DNA from: Mycetocola_A sp015752285
GTDB taxonomy: Bacteria; Actinomycetota; Actinomycetes; Actinomycetales; Microbacteriaceae
Assembly (NCBI RefSeq): GCF_015752285.1
Contig: NZ_JADOUY010000003.1
Coordinates: forward strand, 62,001-126,000
Direction of reading: 5' to 3'
DNA: 64,000 nucleotides
Numbering within the stretch: the stretch's first letter is position 1; every line of letters starts with the position of its first letter. Positions 42,294-51,336 of this stretch are shown here, in pieces. The translations under genes were made by a program, and so were the position numbers. The notes beneath the pieces are model-generated. The model searched no databases and was not told the origin of the DNA. It saw only the letters and a list, made by a program, of their open reading frames with translations.

Positions 42294-42338
42294 AATGAGA
42301 CAGCCGGGCGGCATCCGTCTCATTCACCGTGCACGGTG
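42294..42338. promoter_or_regulatory. Operator-like inverted repeats between permease genes
   Basis: The 232-nt divergent gap contains AATGAGAC (42294-42301) and its complement GTCTCATT (42317-42324) separated by 15 nt. The perfect palindrome CACCGTGCACGGTG (42325-42338) follows directly. Both are suitable sites for the IclR protein encoded downstream of the minus-strand permease. No gene is seen in the gap. Confidence 0.5.
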
Positions 42339-42443
42339 TTTTACGCTCGAGGAATCTGAGCGCAACAGCGGCACTGGATGCTTGCCGTAATCCGCTCCCT
42401 CCACATCCGCAGCCCTCGCGGCCCCTCAGCTTGGAGAACCCTC

Positions 42444-43928
42444 ATGACAGTCACCACCAAACCGGCGTCAGACGCCGGTGCCGCACCGACCGGCCGGGCC
42501 CTCTCCGGCTCGCTCGGTGTCACGGCCATCGTCTTCATGGTTGTCGCCGCGGCGGCACCCCTCACCGTCATCGGCGGTGCGGCGCCGCTCGGCATCCTCC
42601 TCGGCAACGGGGTCGGCTTTCCGAGCATGTACGCCATCTCGGCCGTCGTACTCCTGCTCTTCTCCGTCGGGCTCGCCGCGATGACCAAACACGTGCCCAA
42701 GCCGGGCGCGTTCTTCACCTTCGTCGGTTACGGACTCGGCAAGAAAGCCGGCCTGGCCAGCGCCTTCCTCGCGCTGCTCACCTATACGACCATCCAGGTG
42801 TCGGTGTACGGCTACATCGGCTACCTCCTCAACGTCACCGTCACCGGACTGGGCGGCCCAGACATCGCCTGGCCGCTGTACTCGCTCGCGTCGATCGCGC
42901 TCGTCGGCATCCTCGGCTACCGGCACATCGACCTCTCGTCGAAGGTGCTCGGCGTTCTGCTCGTCGGCGAGGTCGGCATCGTGCTCGCGCTCGTCGCTGC
43001 CGTCGTCTTCGCCGGTGGGGCCGACGGCCTCTCCCTCGCTCCGTTCGAACCTGCTCACGTGATGAGCGGATCCCCGGGCATCGGCCTGATGTTCGCCATC
43101 GCCGCGTTCATCGGCTTCGAAGCCACCGCGATCTTCCGCGACGAGGCCAAAGACCCGAACCGCACCATCCCGCGCGCCACCTACGTCGCCGTGATCGGCA
43201 TCGGCCTGTTCTACACGCTCGCCTCCTGGGGACTCGTCATGGCCTGGGGGCCAGACAACGTACTCGGCGTCGCCGCTGAAGACCCGGGCGCGATGATCCT
43301 CGTCACCACCGCCATGTACCTCGGCACCGTCGGGGAGATCATCATCAACGTGCTGCTCATCACGAGCATGTTCGCCTGCGTGCTCTCGTTCCACAACGTC
43401 ATCACCCGCTACCAGCACTCCATGTCGAACGCCGGAGTCCTGCCGGCCCGCATCGGCTCGGTGCACTCGAAGCACGTCTCGCCGCACCTGTCGTCGCTCA
43501 CCCAGAGCATCACCGCCGCCGTGTGCATCGTGATCTTCGCGATGCTCGGGCTCGATCCGGTGCTGCAGGTGTTCACCTGGTTCGCCGGCGTCGCCACCCT
43601 CGCGATCGCCATCCTCATGGCCGTGACGAGCGCTGCGATCATCGTCTACTTCGCCCGCACCAAGAAAGACGGACGGCTCTGGAACACGGTCATCGCGCCC
43701 GGCCTCGGCTTTCTCGGACTCGTCGGCGCTGCCGTCGTGATCATCGTGAACTTCCCGATGCTCGTCGGCGATGTGGATGCCACCGGGACCCCCGCGTTCG
43801 GCACCGTGAGCGCCGTGCTCCTCGGTCTGATCGTGCTCTTCCCCGCCATCGGCTGGGTGCAGGCCATCGTCGTCAAGAAGACCAACCCGGCCGTCTACGA
43901 GACGCTCACCGACGCGATCAGCAGCTGA
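42444..43928 (+). CDS. APC-family permease linked to amine oxidase
   Basis: A 494-residue membrane protein from ATG 42444, which follows TTGGAGAACC. It has about 12 membrane segments and the APC features AAAAPLTVIGGAAPLGILLGNGVGFP near helix 1 and IAAFIGFEATAIFRDEAKDPNRTIPRATYVAVIG in the middle. It is followed 44 nt later by the copper amine oxidase gene on the same strand, so it probably brings in the primary amine the oxidase degrades (for example tyramine, phenethylamine or putrescine). Confidence 0.86.
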   Translation: MTVTTKPASDAGAAPTGRALSGSLGVTAIVFMVVAAAAPLTVIGGAAPLGILLGNGVGFPSMYAISAVVLLLFSVGLAAMTKHVPKPGAFFTFVGYGLGKKAGLASAFLALLTYTTIQVSVYGYIGYLLNVTVTGLGGPDIAWPLYSLASIALVGILGYRHIDLSSKVLGVLLVGEVGIVLALVAAVVFAGGADGLSLAPFEPAHVMSGSPGIGLMFAIAAFIGFEATAIFRDEAKDPNRTIPRATYVAVIGIGLFYTLASWGLVMAWGPDNVLGVAAEDPGAMILVTTAMYLGTVGEIIINVLLITSMFACVLSFHNVITRYQHSMSNAGVLPARIGSVHSKHVSPHLSSLTQSITAAVCIVIFAMLGLDPVLQVFTWFAGVATLAIAILMAVTSAAIIVYFARTKKDGRLWNTVIAPGLGFLGLVGAAVVIIVNFPMLVGDVDATGTPAFGTVSAVLLGLIVLFPAIGWVQAIVVKKTNPAVYETLTDAISS

Positions 43929-43972
43929 CCCTTTCACTACCCACCCCGCACCACCAGCAAGGAGACCACCTC

Positions 43973-46078
43973 ATGACCCTCGTCGACACCGCACCAGCCT
44001 CCGCCTCGCAGACCGGCGGCGTGCAGCATCCGCTCGCCGACCTCACCGCCGACGAGTTCGTGGCCATCCGCGACATCGTCACCGCAACACCCGAGTTCAC
44101 CGACACCACCCGCTTCGCGTACGTCGGACTCGACGAACCTCACAAGCGCGCGGTTCTCGCCTGGCAGGCGGGGGAGGGAGCACTGCCCGAGCGCCGCGCC
44201 CGGGTGATGCTGCTCGACATGGCCACGGGGCACTCCACAGACAACATCGTGTCGCTCTCCTCGGGTGATGTCGTCTCCACCGCCGTGCTCGACGGCTCCG
44301 CCGGGCAGCTGCCGATCCTCGTCGAGGAGTTCGACGCCGTCGCAGACATCGTCGCCGAAGACCCGCGCTGGCTCGCCGCGCTCGAACGCCGCGGCACCAC
44401 CATCGACGACGTCAAGGTCGTTCCTCTGTCTGCGGGGTACTACGACTTTCCTGAAGAAGAAGGGCGACGGATGCTTCGCGTGCTCGCCTTTCGTCAGGAC
44501 TACCCCGGTGACCACGTCTGGGCGCACCCGGTCGACGGTCTTAGCGCGTATGTCGACACGGCATCCCGCACCATCACGCGGCTGATCGACGCAGACGACC
44601 TGCCGATCCCGGCGGAGAGCGGCAACTTCGACGACCCCGCCGTGCAGGGGCCACCGCTCACGACGCTCAAGCCGATCGTCATTACCCAGCCGGAGGGGCC
44701 GAGTTTCGAGGTGGACGGCGACGTCGTCAGTTGGGCGAACTGGAAGTTCCAGATCGGCTTCGACGTGCGCGAAGGCCTCGTGTTGCGTCAGCTCTCCTTC
44801 ACGGATGCCGGCGAAGACCGCCCCGTGATCTACCGCGCCTCGATCGACGAGATGCTCGTGCCGTACGGCGACCCGTCGCCGGTGCGCTTCTGGCAGAACT
44901 ACTTCGACACCGGCGAGTACCTGTTCGGACGGTTCACCAACTCGCTCGCGCTCGGCTGCGACTGTGTCGGTGAGATCAAGTACTTCGACGCGACGATGGC
45001 CGATGAGACCGGCAACCCGTTCACGATCAAGAACGGCATCTGCATGCACGAGGAGGACTTCGGCACACTGTGGAAGCACTCCGACATCTACACCGACTCC
45101 AACGAGGTGCGCCGCTCGCGCCGGCTCGTGATCTCGTTCTTCACCACCGTCGGCAACTACGACTACGGCTTCTACTGGTACCTCTACCTCGACGGCACGA
45201 TCGAGTGCGAGGCGAAACTCACCGGCATCCTGTTCACGTCGGCGTACCCGGGGCTGGCTGAAGACGGCTCCGATTACCCGTACGCGTCCGAGGTCGCGTC
45301 GGGACTCGGCGGCCCGTACCACCAGCACCTGTTCTCGGCACGGCTCGACATGATGGTCGACGGGCTCTCCAATGCCGTCGACGAGGTCGAGGTCGGGCGG
45401 GTTCCGGTGGGGCCTGGCAACGAGCACGGCAATGCGTTCACCAAGAAGACGACCCGGATCTCGACCGAGGCGCTGTCGGGGCGCACTGCTGACGCATCCG
45501 TCGCCCGCTCCTGGAACGTCGTCAACACGGAGAAGACCAACCGGATGGGCCGGCCGACCGGGTACACGCTGTATCCGCAGGATGCTCCGACCCTGCTGGC
45601 GGATGCCTCGTCGTCGATCGCGGCGCGGGCCGAGTTCGCGACGAAACACCTGTTCGTGACGCAGTACGACCCGGCCGAGAAGTACGCGGCGGGTGACTTC
45701 GTGCACCAGAACCCGGGTGGAGATGGGATCTCTGCGTATATTGCCGACGACGCCTCGGTCGATGGGGAAGACATCGTGTTGTGGCACACCTTCGGGCCGA
45801 CGCACTTTCCGCGGCCGGAAGACTGGCCGGTGATGCCGGTGGACTACGCCAAGTTCACGCTGAAGCCCTATGGCTTCTTCGGCAAGAACCCGGCGTTGAA
45901 TGTGCCCGCTACGGTGGCGCACTGCTCGTCGGGGATCGTGTCGCCTGATGGGGTGGCGTCTGAGGAGTTGGGGCTGACGGCTGCTGCTTCGGCTTCTAAT
46001 TCTGCTTCGCCGGGCGCGTCTGCGGCTGCGTCATCTGCGTCTGGCGGATGCGGCGACAACTGCACCTGCGGACACTAG
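43973..46078 (+). CDS. Copper-containing primary-amine oxidase
   Basis: A 701-residue quinoprotein that oxidises primary amines to aldehydes with release of ammonia and hydrogen peroxide. The N-terminal cystatin-like domains span about 20-230. The catalytic beta-sandwich has the base D312 (NYFDTGEY), the topaquinone precursor Y396 in T-V-G-N-Y-D, copper ligands H450 and H452 (YHQHLF), and the late histidine in LWHTFGPTHFPRPEDWPVMP. After the normal end there is a low-complexity Ser/Ala tail closing with CGDNCTCGH, which looks metal-binding. The ATG follows AAGGAGACC. Confidence 0.92.
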   Translation: MTLVDTAPASASQTGGVQHPLADLTADEFVAIRDIVTATPEFTDTTRFAYVGLDEPHKRAVLAWQAGEGALPERRARVMLLDMATGHSTDNIVSLSSGDVVSTAVLDGSAGQLPILVEEFDAVADIVAEDPRWLAALERRGTTIDDVKVVPLSAGYYDFPEEEGRRMLRVLAFRQDYPGDHVWAHPVDGLSAYVDTASRTITRLIDADDLPIPAESGNFDDPAVQGPPLTTLKPIVITQPEGPSFEVDGDVVSWANWKFQIGFDVREGLVLRQLSFTDAGEDRPVIYRASIDEMLVPYGDPSPVRFWQNYFDTGEYLFGRFTNSLALGCDCVGEIKYFDATMADETGNPFTIKNGICMHEEDFGTLWKHSDIYTDSNEVRRSRRLVISFFTTVGNYDYGFYWYLYLDGTIECEAKLTGILFTSAYPGLAEDGSDYPYASEVASGLGGPYHQHLFSARLDMMVDGLSNAVDEVEVGRVPVGPGNEHGNAFTKKTTRISTEALSGRTADASVARSWNVVNTEKTNRMGRPTGYTLYPQDAPTLLADASSSIAARAEFATKHLFVTQYDPAEKYAAGDFVHQNPGGDGISAYIADDASVDGEDIVLWHTFGPTHFPRPEDWPVMPVDYAKFTLKPYGFFGKNPALNVPATVAHCSSGIVSPDGVASEELGLTAAASASNSASPGASAAASSASGGCGDNCTCGH

Positions 46079-46088
46079 CGTCCCTCCC

Positions 46089-46619
46089 ATGACCGAGCTG
46101 CTCCATCTCTCGGCCCTGCTGCCGGCTGCCTTCGGTGCGTGTTGCACCGTGGGTGGCCGGCGGCGTGGTCGTGTGCGTTCCGGCTTCGAGGCGTCCGCCG
46201 CCGTGGTGATGCTCGTCGCGATGGCGGATGTCGCGGTGGGCCTCGGCCTGGTCGCCCCGATCCTGTGGGTGGTCGGGCTGGTCGTGCTTGCGGTGGTGTC
46301 CCCGGTGATCGGGATCCGTCACGATCGCTCCCGCGAGGTTCGCCCTCATCCCGGTCTCCACACCAGCCTCGGGCTCATCGTCATGGCCGGACTCATCGCG
46401 CTGATGTCGGCCGGTCACGTGGCATCCGTCCCGGTGCATCATGGTGGAGGAGGGCTGTTTCTACTGCTGGTGTTCGGCGGTTCCGCGATCTACGTCGGCT
46501 ACTCCGCCTGGCGTGCGGTCACTCTGTATCGGATGCCGCGGCGCGACCTGCTCGGGTGCCTCGAGGCGGCGAGCATGGCGGCATCCGTCGCCCTGATGGT
46601 GGGCGCGCTCGCCGTCTGA
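46089..46619 (+). CDS. Small membrane protein of unknown function
   Basis: A 176-residue protein that I do not recognise. It has about five hydrophobic segments (ASAAVVMLVAMADVAVGLGLV; PILWVVGLVVLAVVSPVIGI; LGLIVMAGLIALMSAGHVA; LFLLLVFGGSAIYVGYSAW; MAASVALMVGALAV). An HHGGGG stretch and AGHVASVPVHH give a histidine-rich loop between segments 3 and 4, which could bind copper. It starts 10 nt after the amine oxidase stop and may serve that enzyme. Its last 51 bases recur, slightly changed, at 53521-53571. Confidence 0.65.
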   Translation: MTELLHLSALLPAAFGACCTVGGRRRGRVRSGFEASAAVVMLVAMADVAVGLGLVAPILWVVGLVVLAVVSPVIGIRHDRSREVRPHPGLHTSLGLIVMAGLIALMSAGHVASVPVHHGGGGLFLLLVFGGSAIYVGYSAWRAVTLYRMPRRDLLGCLEAASMAASVALMVGALAV

Positions 46620-46663
46620 TCACTGGTGGATGCCGCTGCCCCCTCGGCACACGCCATGTACGA

Positions 46664-48004
46664 CTAGCGGAGCAACCGCCCGATCGACTCGAACTTCTGG
46701 CTGTACGTGTCGACGAGAGAACGCGCCACCGTGACCGAGTCAACCAGCGGATGTGCCGCGAACGCGCGCCACGCGAGCTCCTTCGAGCCCTCGAGCGCAG
46801 CAGAAATCACCAGACGCTCCGCCGCTTTGACCTGCGTCATCAGGCCGAGCATCTCGCCATTCACCGGAGCGATCGGCCACGGGTGAACACCGTCGGCATC
46901 GACGGTGCAGCCGACCTCGACCACCGCATCCTCCGGCAGAGCCGGAACCAGCCCGTTGTTCCGAACGTTGAGAATCATGGTCGACGACCGACCGGTTGCC
47001 AGCGCAGCCATCAGGTCGAGCGCGACGGTCTGATAACCGCCACCGTCGACATCCGACTCCTGGCGTTCCTCTTCTTCTGAGCGACTCTCGGCCATGTAGC
47101 TGGATTCGCGTTCGTGCCGGGTGCGCAGCCACGAGGCGAGCGGGTCGCTCCCGGGCTTGGCGAAGAAGTCGCCCTGCTGCTGATCGAGGAACTCACCACG
47201 CGTCGTCGGAGCAGAGCGGATGCGATCGGTCGCCTCACGCGTGAAGTAGTAGTAGTAGAGGTACTCGTTGGGCAGCGCACCGAGAGACCGCACCCAGTCG
47301 AAGCCCATCAGGCGGGCCTCTTCGATGTCGCCGAGGGCATCGTCAGAACTGAGCAGGCGGGGCATGAGGTCTTCGCCACCGACGGTCACCGAACGCAACC
47401 AGCCGAGGTGGTTGAGGCCGACGTAGTCGAACCGGAGATCGGCGGCAGGGGTCTGCGTGCTGTCGGTGACAGCGGCCACCGCTCGGCGCATGAGCCCGAT
47501 CGGGGTGTCGCAGATGCCGACAACGCGATCACCGAGAACGGCGCGCATCGCTTCGGTCACCATGCCGGCGGGGTTGGTGAAGTTGATCACCCAGGCATCA
47601 GGAGCGACGTCACGGATGGTCTCAGCGAGGCTCACCATGAACGGGATGGTGCGGAGAGCATAGGCAAGCCCGCCCGGCCCGACAGTTTCCTGCCCGAGCA
47701 CGCCGAGGTCGAGTGCGGTGCGTTCGTCGATGATCCGGCCCGCTGTGCCGCCGATGCGCACGGCGCTGAACACGAAGTCGGCTCCGGCAAGGGCTTTCCG
47801 AAGATCCTGCGTGACCGTGACGCGTGGCGCAAACTTCGTGTCTGCGGCGAGCCGGTCGATGATCGTCTTGATCGTGGAGAGCCGGGACTCGGACACATCG
47901 AAGAGAGCCAGCTCGTCGATGCGAACCGGTGCGTTGTCGGCGGATACCGCCTCGAATACCTGGGGAACGCGGAATCCGCCGCCTCCAATGATCGTGAGTT
48001 TCAC
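46664..48004 (-). CDS. GH4-family 6-phospho-beta-glucosidase type
   Basis: A 446-residue glycoside hydrolase family 4 protein. It has the NAD loop TIIGGGGFRVPQVFEAV, ETVGPGGLAYALRTIPFMV, INFTNPAGMVTEAM, the metal-site motif GICDTPIGLM and GLNHLGWLRSV. CDTP marks the 6-phospho-glucosidase branch, in contrast to CHSVQ in the GH4 protein at 25714. Its start overlaps the DeoR stop by 4 nt. It probably acts with the divergent PfkB kinase and importer, where the kinase could phosphorylate the sugar or glycoside first. Confidence 0.85.
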   Translation of the reverse strand: MKLTIIGGGGFRVPQVFEAVSADNAPVRIDELALFDVSESRLSTIKTIIDRLAADTKFAPRVTVTQDLRKALAGADFVFSAVRIGGTAGRIIDERTALDLGVLGQETVGPGGLAYALRTIPFMVSLAETIRDVAPDAWVINFTNPAGMVTEAMRAVLGDRVVGICDTPIGLMRRAVAAVTDSTQTPAADLRFDYVGLNHLGWLRSVTVGGEDLMPRLLSSDDALGDIEEARLMGFDWVRSLGALPNEYLYYYYFTREATDRIRSAPTTRGEFLDQQQGDFFAKPGSDPLASWLRTRHERESSYMAESRSEEEERQESDVDGGGYQTVALDLMAALATGRSSTMILNVRNNGLVPALPEDAVVEVGCTVDADGVHPWPIAPVNGEMLGLMTQVKAAERLVISAALEGSKELAWRAFAAHPLVDSVTVARSLVDTYSQKFESIGRLLR

Positions 48005-48750
48005 GCGGTCATCACCTGGACTTTCTCATTGCGCAACACGGCAAGCGTGGCGGGATCTGCATCAGCATTGGTCACGAGGCCCCAGATCTTGTCTGGCCCG
48101 CACACGTTGAGCAGGCCGACGCCGGGGAACTTCGACGAGTCAGCAAGCACGACAACGCGAGACGACGATTCGATCATCGCCCGCTTGACCGGTACTTCCA
48201 TGCCCGTTGTGTCTGCGATCGTGCCGTCGGCGCGAATACCGCTTGTTCCGAGAAAACACGTCGTTGCTCGAATCTGCGCGAGCGCTTGCTCGGTCAAGGC
48301 GCCGACCATCGAGTTGTAGTTCTTGCGCACTGCTCCACCGAGCACGATGAGTTCGACGGCGTCATCGTCGCGCAACTGGTCGATCACCGCGAGGCTCGAG
48401 GTGATGACGGTGATCCGGCGGCCGCGCAGGAATCGGGCGAACAACGCTGTCGTGGTGCCGATGTCGACGAGGATGACGTCACCATCGTTGACGAGTTCGG
48501 CCGCACGTTCGGCGACCAGCGTTTTCTCGTGCCGTTGCTGTTGCGCGACGTCGCTGAACGGGACGCGGTCCATCTCAATGCTTCCTCCGCCTCTCACCCG
48601 GGTGAGGAGCCCCTCCGCGCTGAGAGTGTTCAAGTCGCGCCGGATAGTCGACGGTGACACCCCGAGAAGGCCGGCAAGGTCGTCGACGGACACTTCGCCA
48701 TTGACGCGAAGCGAGTCAAGAATCTTGGCCTGGCGGGTAGCAGTGAGCAT
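48001..48750 (-). CDS. DeoR-family transcriptional regulator
   Basis: A 249-residue sugar-phosphate-sensing repressor. The DeoR HTH reads RQAKILDSLRVNGEVSVDDLAGLLGVSPSTIRRDLNTLSAEGLLTRVRGGG. The sensor domain has DVILVDIGTTTALFARFL and FLGTSGIRADGTIADTTGMEVPVKRAMIESSSRVVVLADSSKF. ATG 48750 fits the family's N-terminus; ATG 48762 and TTG 48771 are alternatives. It is cotranscribed with the GH4 gene and divergent from the PfkB-ABC operon; the operator is probably at 48793-48811. Confidence 0.88.
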   Translation of the reverse strand: MLTATRQAKILDSLRVNGEVSVDDLAGLLGVSPSTIRRDLNTLSAEGLLTRVRGGGSIEMDRVPFSDVAQQQRHEKTLVAERAAELVNDGDVILVDIGTTTALFARFLRGRRITVITSSLAVIDQLRDDDAVELIVLGGAVRKNYNSMVGALTEQALAQIRATTCFLGTSGIRADGTIADTTGMEVPVKRAMIESSSRVVVLADSSKFPGVGLLNVCGPDKIWGLVTNADADPATLAVLRNEKVQVMTA

Positions 48751-48792
48751 GACAGCGAGCATATCAGTCAAGATTGAGCATCGTTTTACGCA

Positions 48793-48811
48793 ACTGCAAT
48801 CATTTTGCAGT
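48793..48811. promoter_or_regulatory. Operator-like inverted repeat, DeoR/PfkB promoter
   Basis: ACTGCAA and TTGCAGT are perfect 7-bp arms with a 5-nt spacer in the 115-nt divergent gap. The surrounding bases are AT-rich compared with the region, as expected for a promoter. The DeoR protein encoded next to it is the natural candidate to bind here and repress both directions. Confidence 0.55.
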
Positions 48812-48865
48812 ATGTTCTATCAAACCGAATGTCACCGTGGACAAGCCCACGGGGAAGGAGCCGCA

Positions 48866-49981
48866 ATGGCCGAGACCGAACCAGCAGAGTTCGATGTGGT
48901 GCTTGCGGGGCCTGTCTTCTTCGACATCATCTTCACCGGACTGGACAGTAAACCGTCCGCCGGAACCGAAGTCTGGGCTTCGGGCATGGGCTCGAGCCCC
49001 GGCGGAATCGCCAACCTCGCGGTTGCCGCGAGCCGTCTCGGACTGCGCACTGCTCTGGCCTCGGTCTTCGGAGATGACGTCTATGGACGGTGGTGCTGGG
49101 ACGTGTTGTCCTCACGCGAGGGCGTCGACCTCAGCCAGTCCCGGCTCCTCCCCGACTGGCACACAGCAGTCACGGTGTCGGTGGCCGAAGACGGCGACCG
49201 CAGCATGGTCACGCATGGCCACGACAGCCCGATCTCGGATGACACGCTCCTCGAGGGTGGCATCCGCAGTCGAGCAGCGCTCGCGGACCTCGGCGCGATG
49301 TCATCGGATGCCGCCGGTGACAGTTGGTGGCTGCGTGCAGCGAGGAACGGAACGCGGATCTTCGCAGACATCGGATGGGACTCGGCAGAAGCCTGGGACC
49401 CCAATGACCTCGCTCCCCTGGAATCCTGCTACGCGTTCACACCCAACTCCCGTGAGGCCATGGCGTACACGCGCCAGGACACGCCACTGGCTGCAGCCCG
49501 TGCGCTGGCAAAGCGCGTGCCTCTCGTCGTCGTGACCTGTGGGTCTGACGGCGCAATCGCCATCGATTCAGAGACCGGAGAACAGATCAGCGTGCCCTCT
49601 GTTCCCGTCACTGCGCTGGATGCGACGGGCGCGGGCGATGTGTTCGCCGGTTCGTTCGTGTTGGGCACGCTCCGTGACTGGCCCCTCGAACAACGACTGT
49701 CGTTCTCCGCCTTGTGTTCCGCGCTGGCCGTGCAGCACTTCGGCGGATCCCTCGCCGCACCAGGCTGGGGCGACATCGCTGACTGGTGGGATCGCATCCG
49801 TCTTGATGGTGACAGGGACCTCGCCAAACGGTACGGCTTCTTGTCGGACCTCCTGCCGGCCGAACGCGCCAGCGCGGTTCGACGGGCTGAAGCCACCTTC
49901 TATCTCACCGACCACCTACCCACGTCCGAGCCCCACAGTGAATCACCTGCAGATCAGACACCAATGAGAGGTACACGATGA
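48866..49981 (+). CDS. PfkB-family carbohydrate kinase
   Basis: A 371-residue ribokinase-fold sugar kinase. It has the substrate-binding GSSPGGIANLAVAASRLGL at the N-terminus and the ATP/anion-hole motif VTALDATGAGDVFAGSFVLG with the catalytic aspartate of GAGD. The ATG follows GGAAGGAGCCGCA. A C-terminal extension of about 60 residues goes beyond the usual fold. Its stop overlaps the lipoprotein start by 4 nt (ATGA), so the kinase heads the importer operon and probably phosphorylates the imported sugar. Confidence 0.87.
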   Translation: MAETEPAEFDVVLAGPVFFDIIFTGLDSKPSAGTEVWASGMGSSPGGIANLAVAASRLGLRTALASVFGDDVYGRWCWDVLSSREGVDLSQSRLLPDWHTAVTVSVAEDGDRSMVTHGHDSPISDDTLLEGGIRSRAALADLGAMSSDAAGDSWWLRAARNGTRIFADIGWDSAEAWDPNDLAPLESCYAFTPNSREAMAYTRQDTPLAAARALAKRVPLVVVTCGSDGAIAIDSETGEQISVPSVPVTALDATGAGDVFAGSFVLGTLRDWPLEQRLSFSALCSALAVQHFGGSLAAPGWGDIADWWDRIRLDGDRDLAKRYGFLSDLLPAERASAVRRAEATFYLTDHLPTSEPHSESPADQTPMRGTR

Positions 49982-51336
49982 AAAGAAACACCAGGCTGGC
50001 ATCGATGGCGATCGGCAGCGCTGCCCTCCTTCTCGGACTCGCGGCGTGCGCGCCCGGGACGGGTCAGGGCGACGATGCTCCGGAATCCGACGGCCCGATC
50101 AGCACCGATATCTCGGGCGTCGGCGAGACCACCCTGACCGTGTGGGACCAGGAGGTCAGGGGCGGACAGAACGAGCAGATCGAGCAGCTCAACGCGGCGT
50201 TCGAGGAGAAGTACCCGAACGTCACCATCGACAGGGTGTCGCAGGCCTTCGACGACCTCAACACGACCCTGCGGCTCGCGCTCACCGACACAGACGCACC
50301 AGACGTCGTTCAGGCGAACAACGGCCGCAACACCATGGGTGCCTTCGTCGAAGCCGGCCAGCTCCGAGCACTCGACGACTATGCAGATGCCTACGGCTGG
50401 ACCGACCGCTACACCGAGTCGATCCTGCAGTACTCGACCTACAGCGAAGACGCCGCCGTCTTCGGCGACGGCAATCTCTACGGCCTGCCGCAGGTCGGGG
50501 AGGTCGTCGGCGTCTTCTACTCCAAGAGCAAGCTCAGCGAGCTCGGACTGGATGTTCCGGCTGACTGGTCCGAATTCGATGACGCACTCGCCACGGCCAA
50601 GAGCGCAGGCGAGACGCCCATGCTGCTCGGCAACATCGAGCAGTGGCCCGCGCTGCACGTCTTCGGCCCGCTTCAGGCCGGCTACGTCGACGCAGAAGAA
50701 ATCACCAACCTCGGTCTCGGTAACTCCGGCGCCAGCTGGGCCACCCCGGAAAATGTCGAGGCCGCCAGCGCGATGCAGAGCTGGGTCGACAGCGGCTACT
50801 TCAACAGTGGTGCAAACGGCACCGACTACGACGCGGCCTGGCAGTCGCTCGCTGCCGGTGACGGTGTCTTCCTGATCGGTGGATCGTGGCTCGCCGCTGA
50901 CCTCGCTGATGCGATGGGCGACGACCTCGGCTTCTTCGTACCGGCGATCGGCGATGGATCGCTCGCCACGACCGGCGGAACCGGTCTGCCGTTCACGATT
51001 ACCTCGGCTGCCGAGAACACGGATGTCGCTGCGGCGTACATCGACTTCATCACGAGTGACAGTGCCATGGAGATCATCGCTGAGACCGGTAACCTGCCGG
51101 TCAACCGCACTGCGGAGCTCGCTCCGACCTCTGGTGTGCTCGCCGATGTCTACTCGGCCTTCGGCGAAGTGACGGAAAACGGTTCGCTGCTGCCCTACCT
51201 CGACTACGCAACCCCGACGTTCGGCGAAACCCTCGGGCAGTCTCTTCAGGACTTGCTCGATGGTCGCGTGACACCTGAGGAGTTCACGGAAGCACTCGAA
51301 GCGGATTATGCGGACTTCGTCGAGTCGAATGAGTAG
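49978..51336 (+). CDS. ABC transporter solute-binding lipoprotein
   Basis: A 452-residue extracellular sugar-binding protein. The signal peptide MKRNTRLASMAIGSAALLLGLAACAPG ends in the lipobox LAAC. The mature chain begins with an acidic linker, then TTLTVWDQEVRGGQNEQIEQLNAAFEEKYPNVTIDRVSQAFDDLNTTLRLAL, typical of family 1 binding proteins. It overlaps the kinase gene by 4 nt and the first permease by 8 nt. The ligand is probably a beta-glucoside or related oligosaccharide, judging by the GH4 neighbour. Confidence 0.9.
   Translation: MKRNTRLASMAIGSAALLLGLAACAPGTGQGDDAPESDGPISTDISGVGETTLTVWDQEVRGGQNEQIEQLNAAFEEKYPNVTIDRVSQAFDDLNTTLRLALTDTDAPDVVQANNGRNTMGAFVEAGQLRALDDYADAYGWTDRYTESILQYSTYSEDAAVFGDGNLYGLPQVGEVVGVFYSKSKLSELGLDVPADWSEFDDALATAKSAGETPMLLGNIEQWPALHVFGPLQAGYVDAEEITNLGLGNSGASWATPENVEAASAMQSWVDSGYFNSGANGTDYDAAWQSLAAGDGVFLIGGSWLAADLADAMGDDLGFFVPAIGDGSLATTGGTGLPFTITSAAENTDVAAAYIDFITSDSAMEIIAETGNLPVNRTAELAPTSGVLADVYSAFGEVTENGSLLPYLDYATPTFGETLGQSLQDLLDGRVTPEEFTEALEADYADFVESNE

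Noticed and set aside
42468..43937. A 489-codon minus-strand frame opposite the APC permease
   Set aside because: It is highly charged and low in complexity, the expected mirror of a hydrophobic membrane protein in high-GC DNA.
43937..45922. A 661-codon open frame on the minus strand opposite the amine oxidase
   Set aside because: The translation is dominated by Arg, Val, Asp and Glu with no family motif, and the plus strand encodes a complete copper amine oxidase with all active-site residues.
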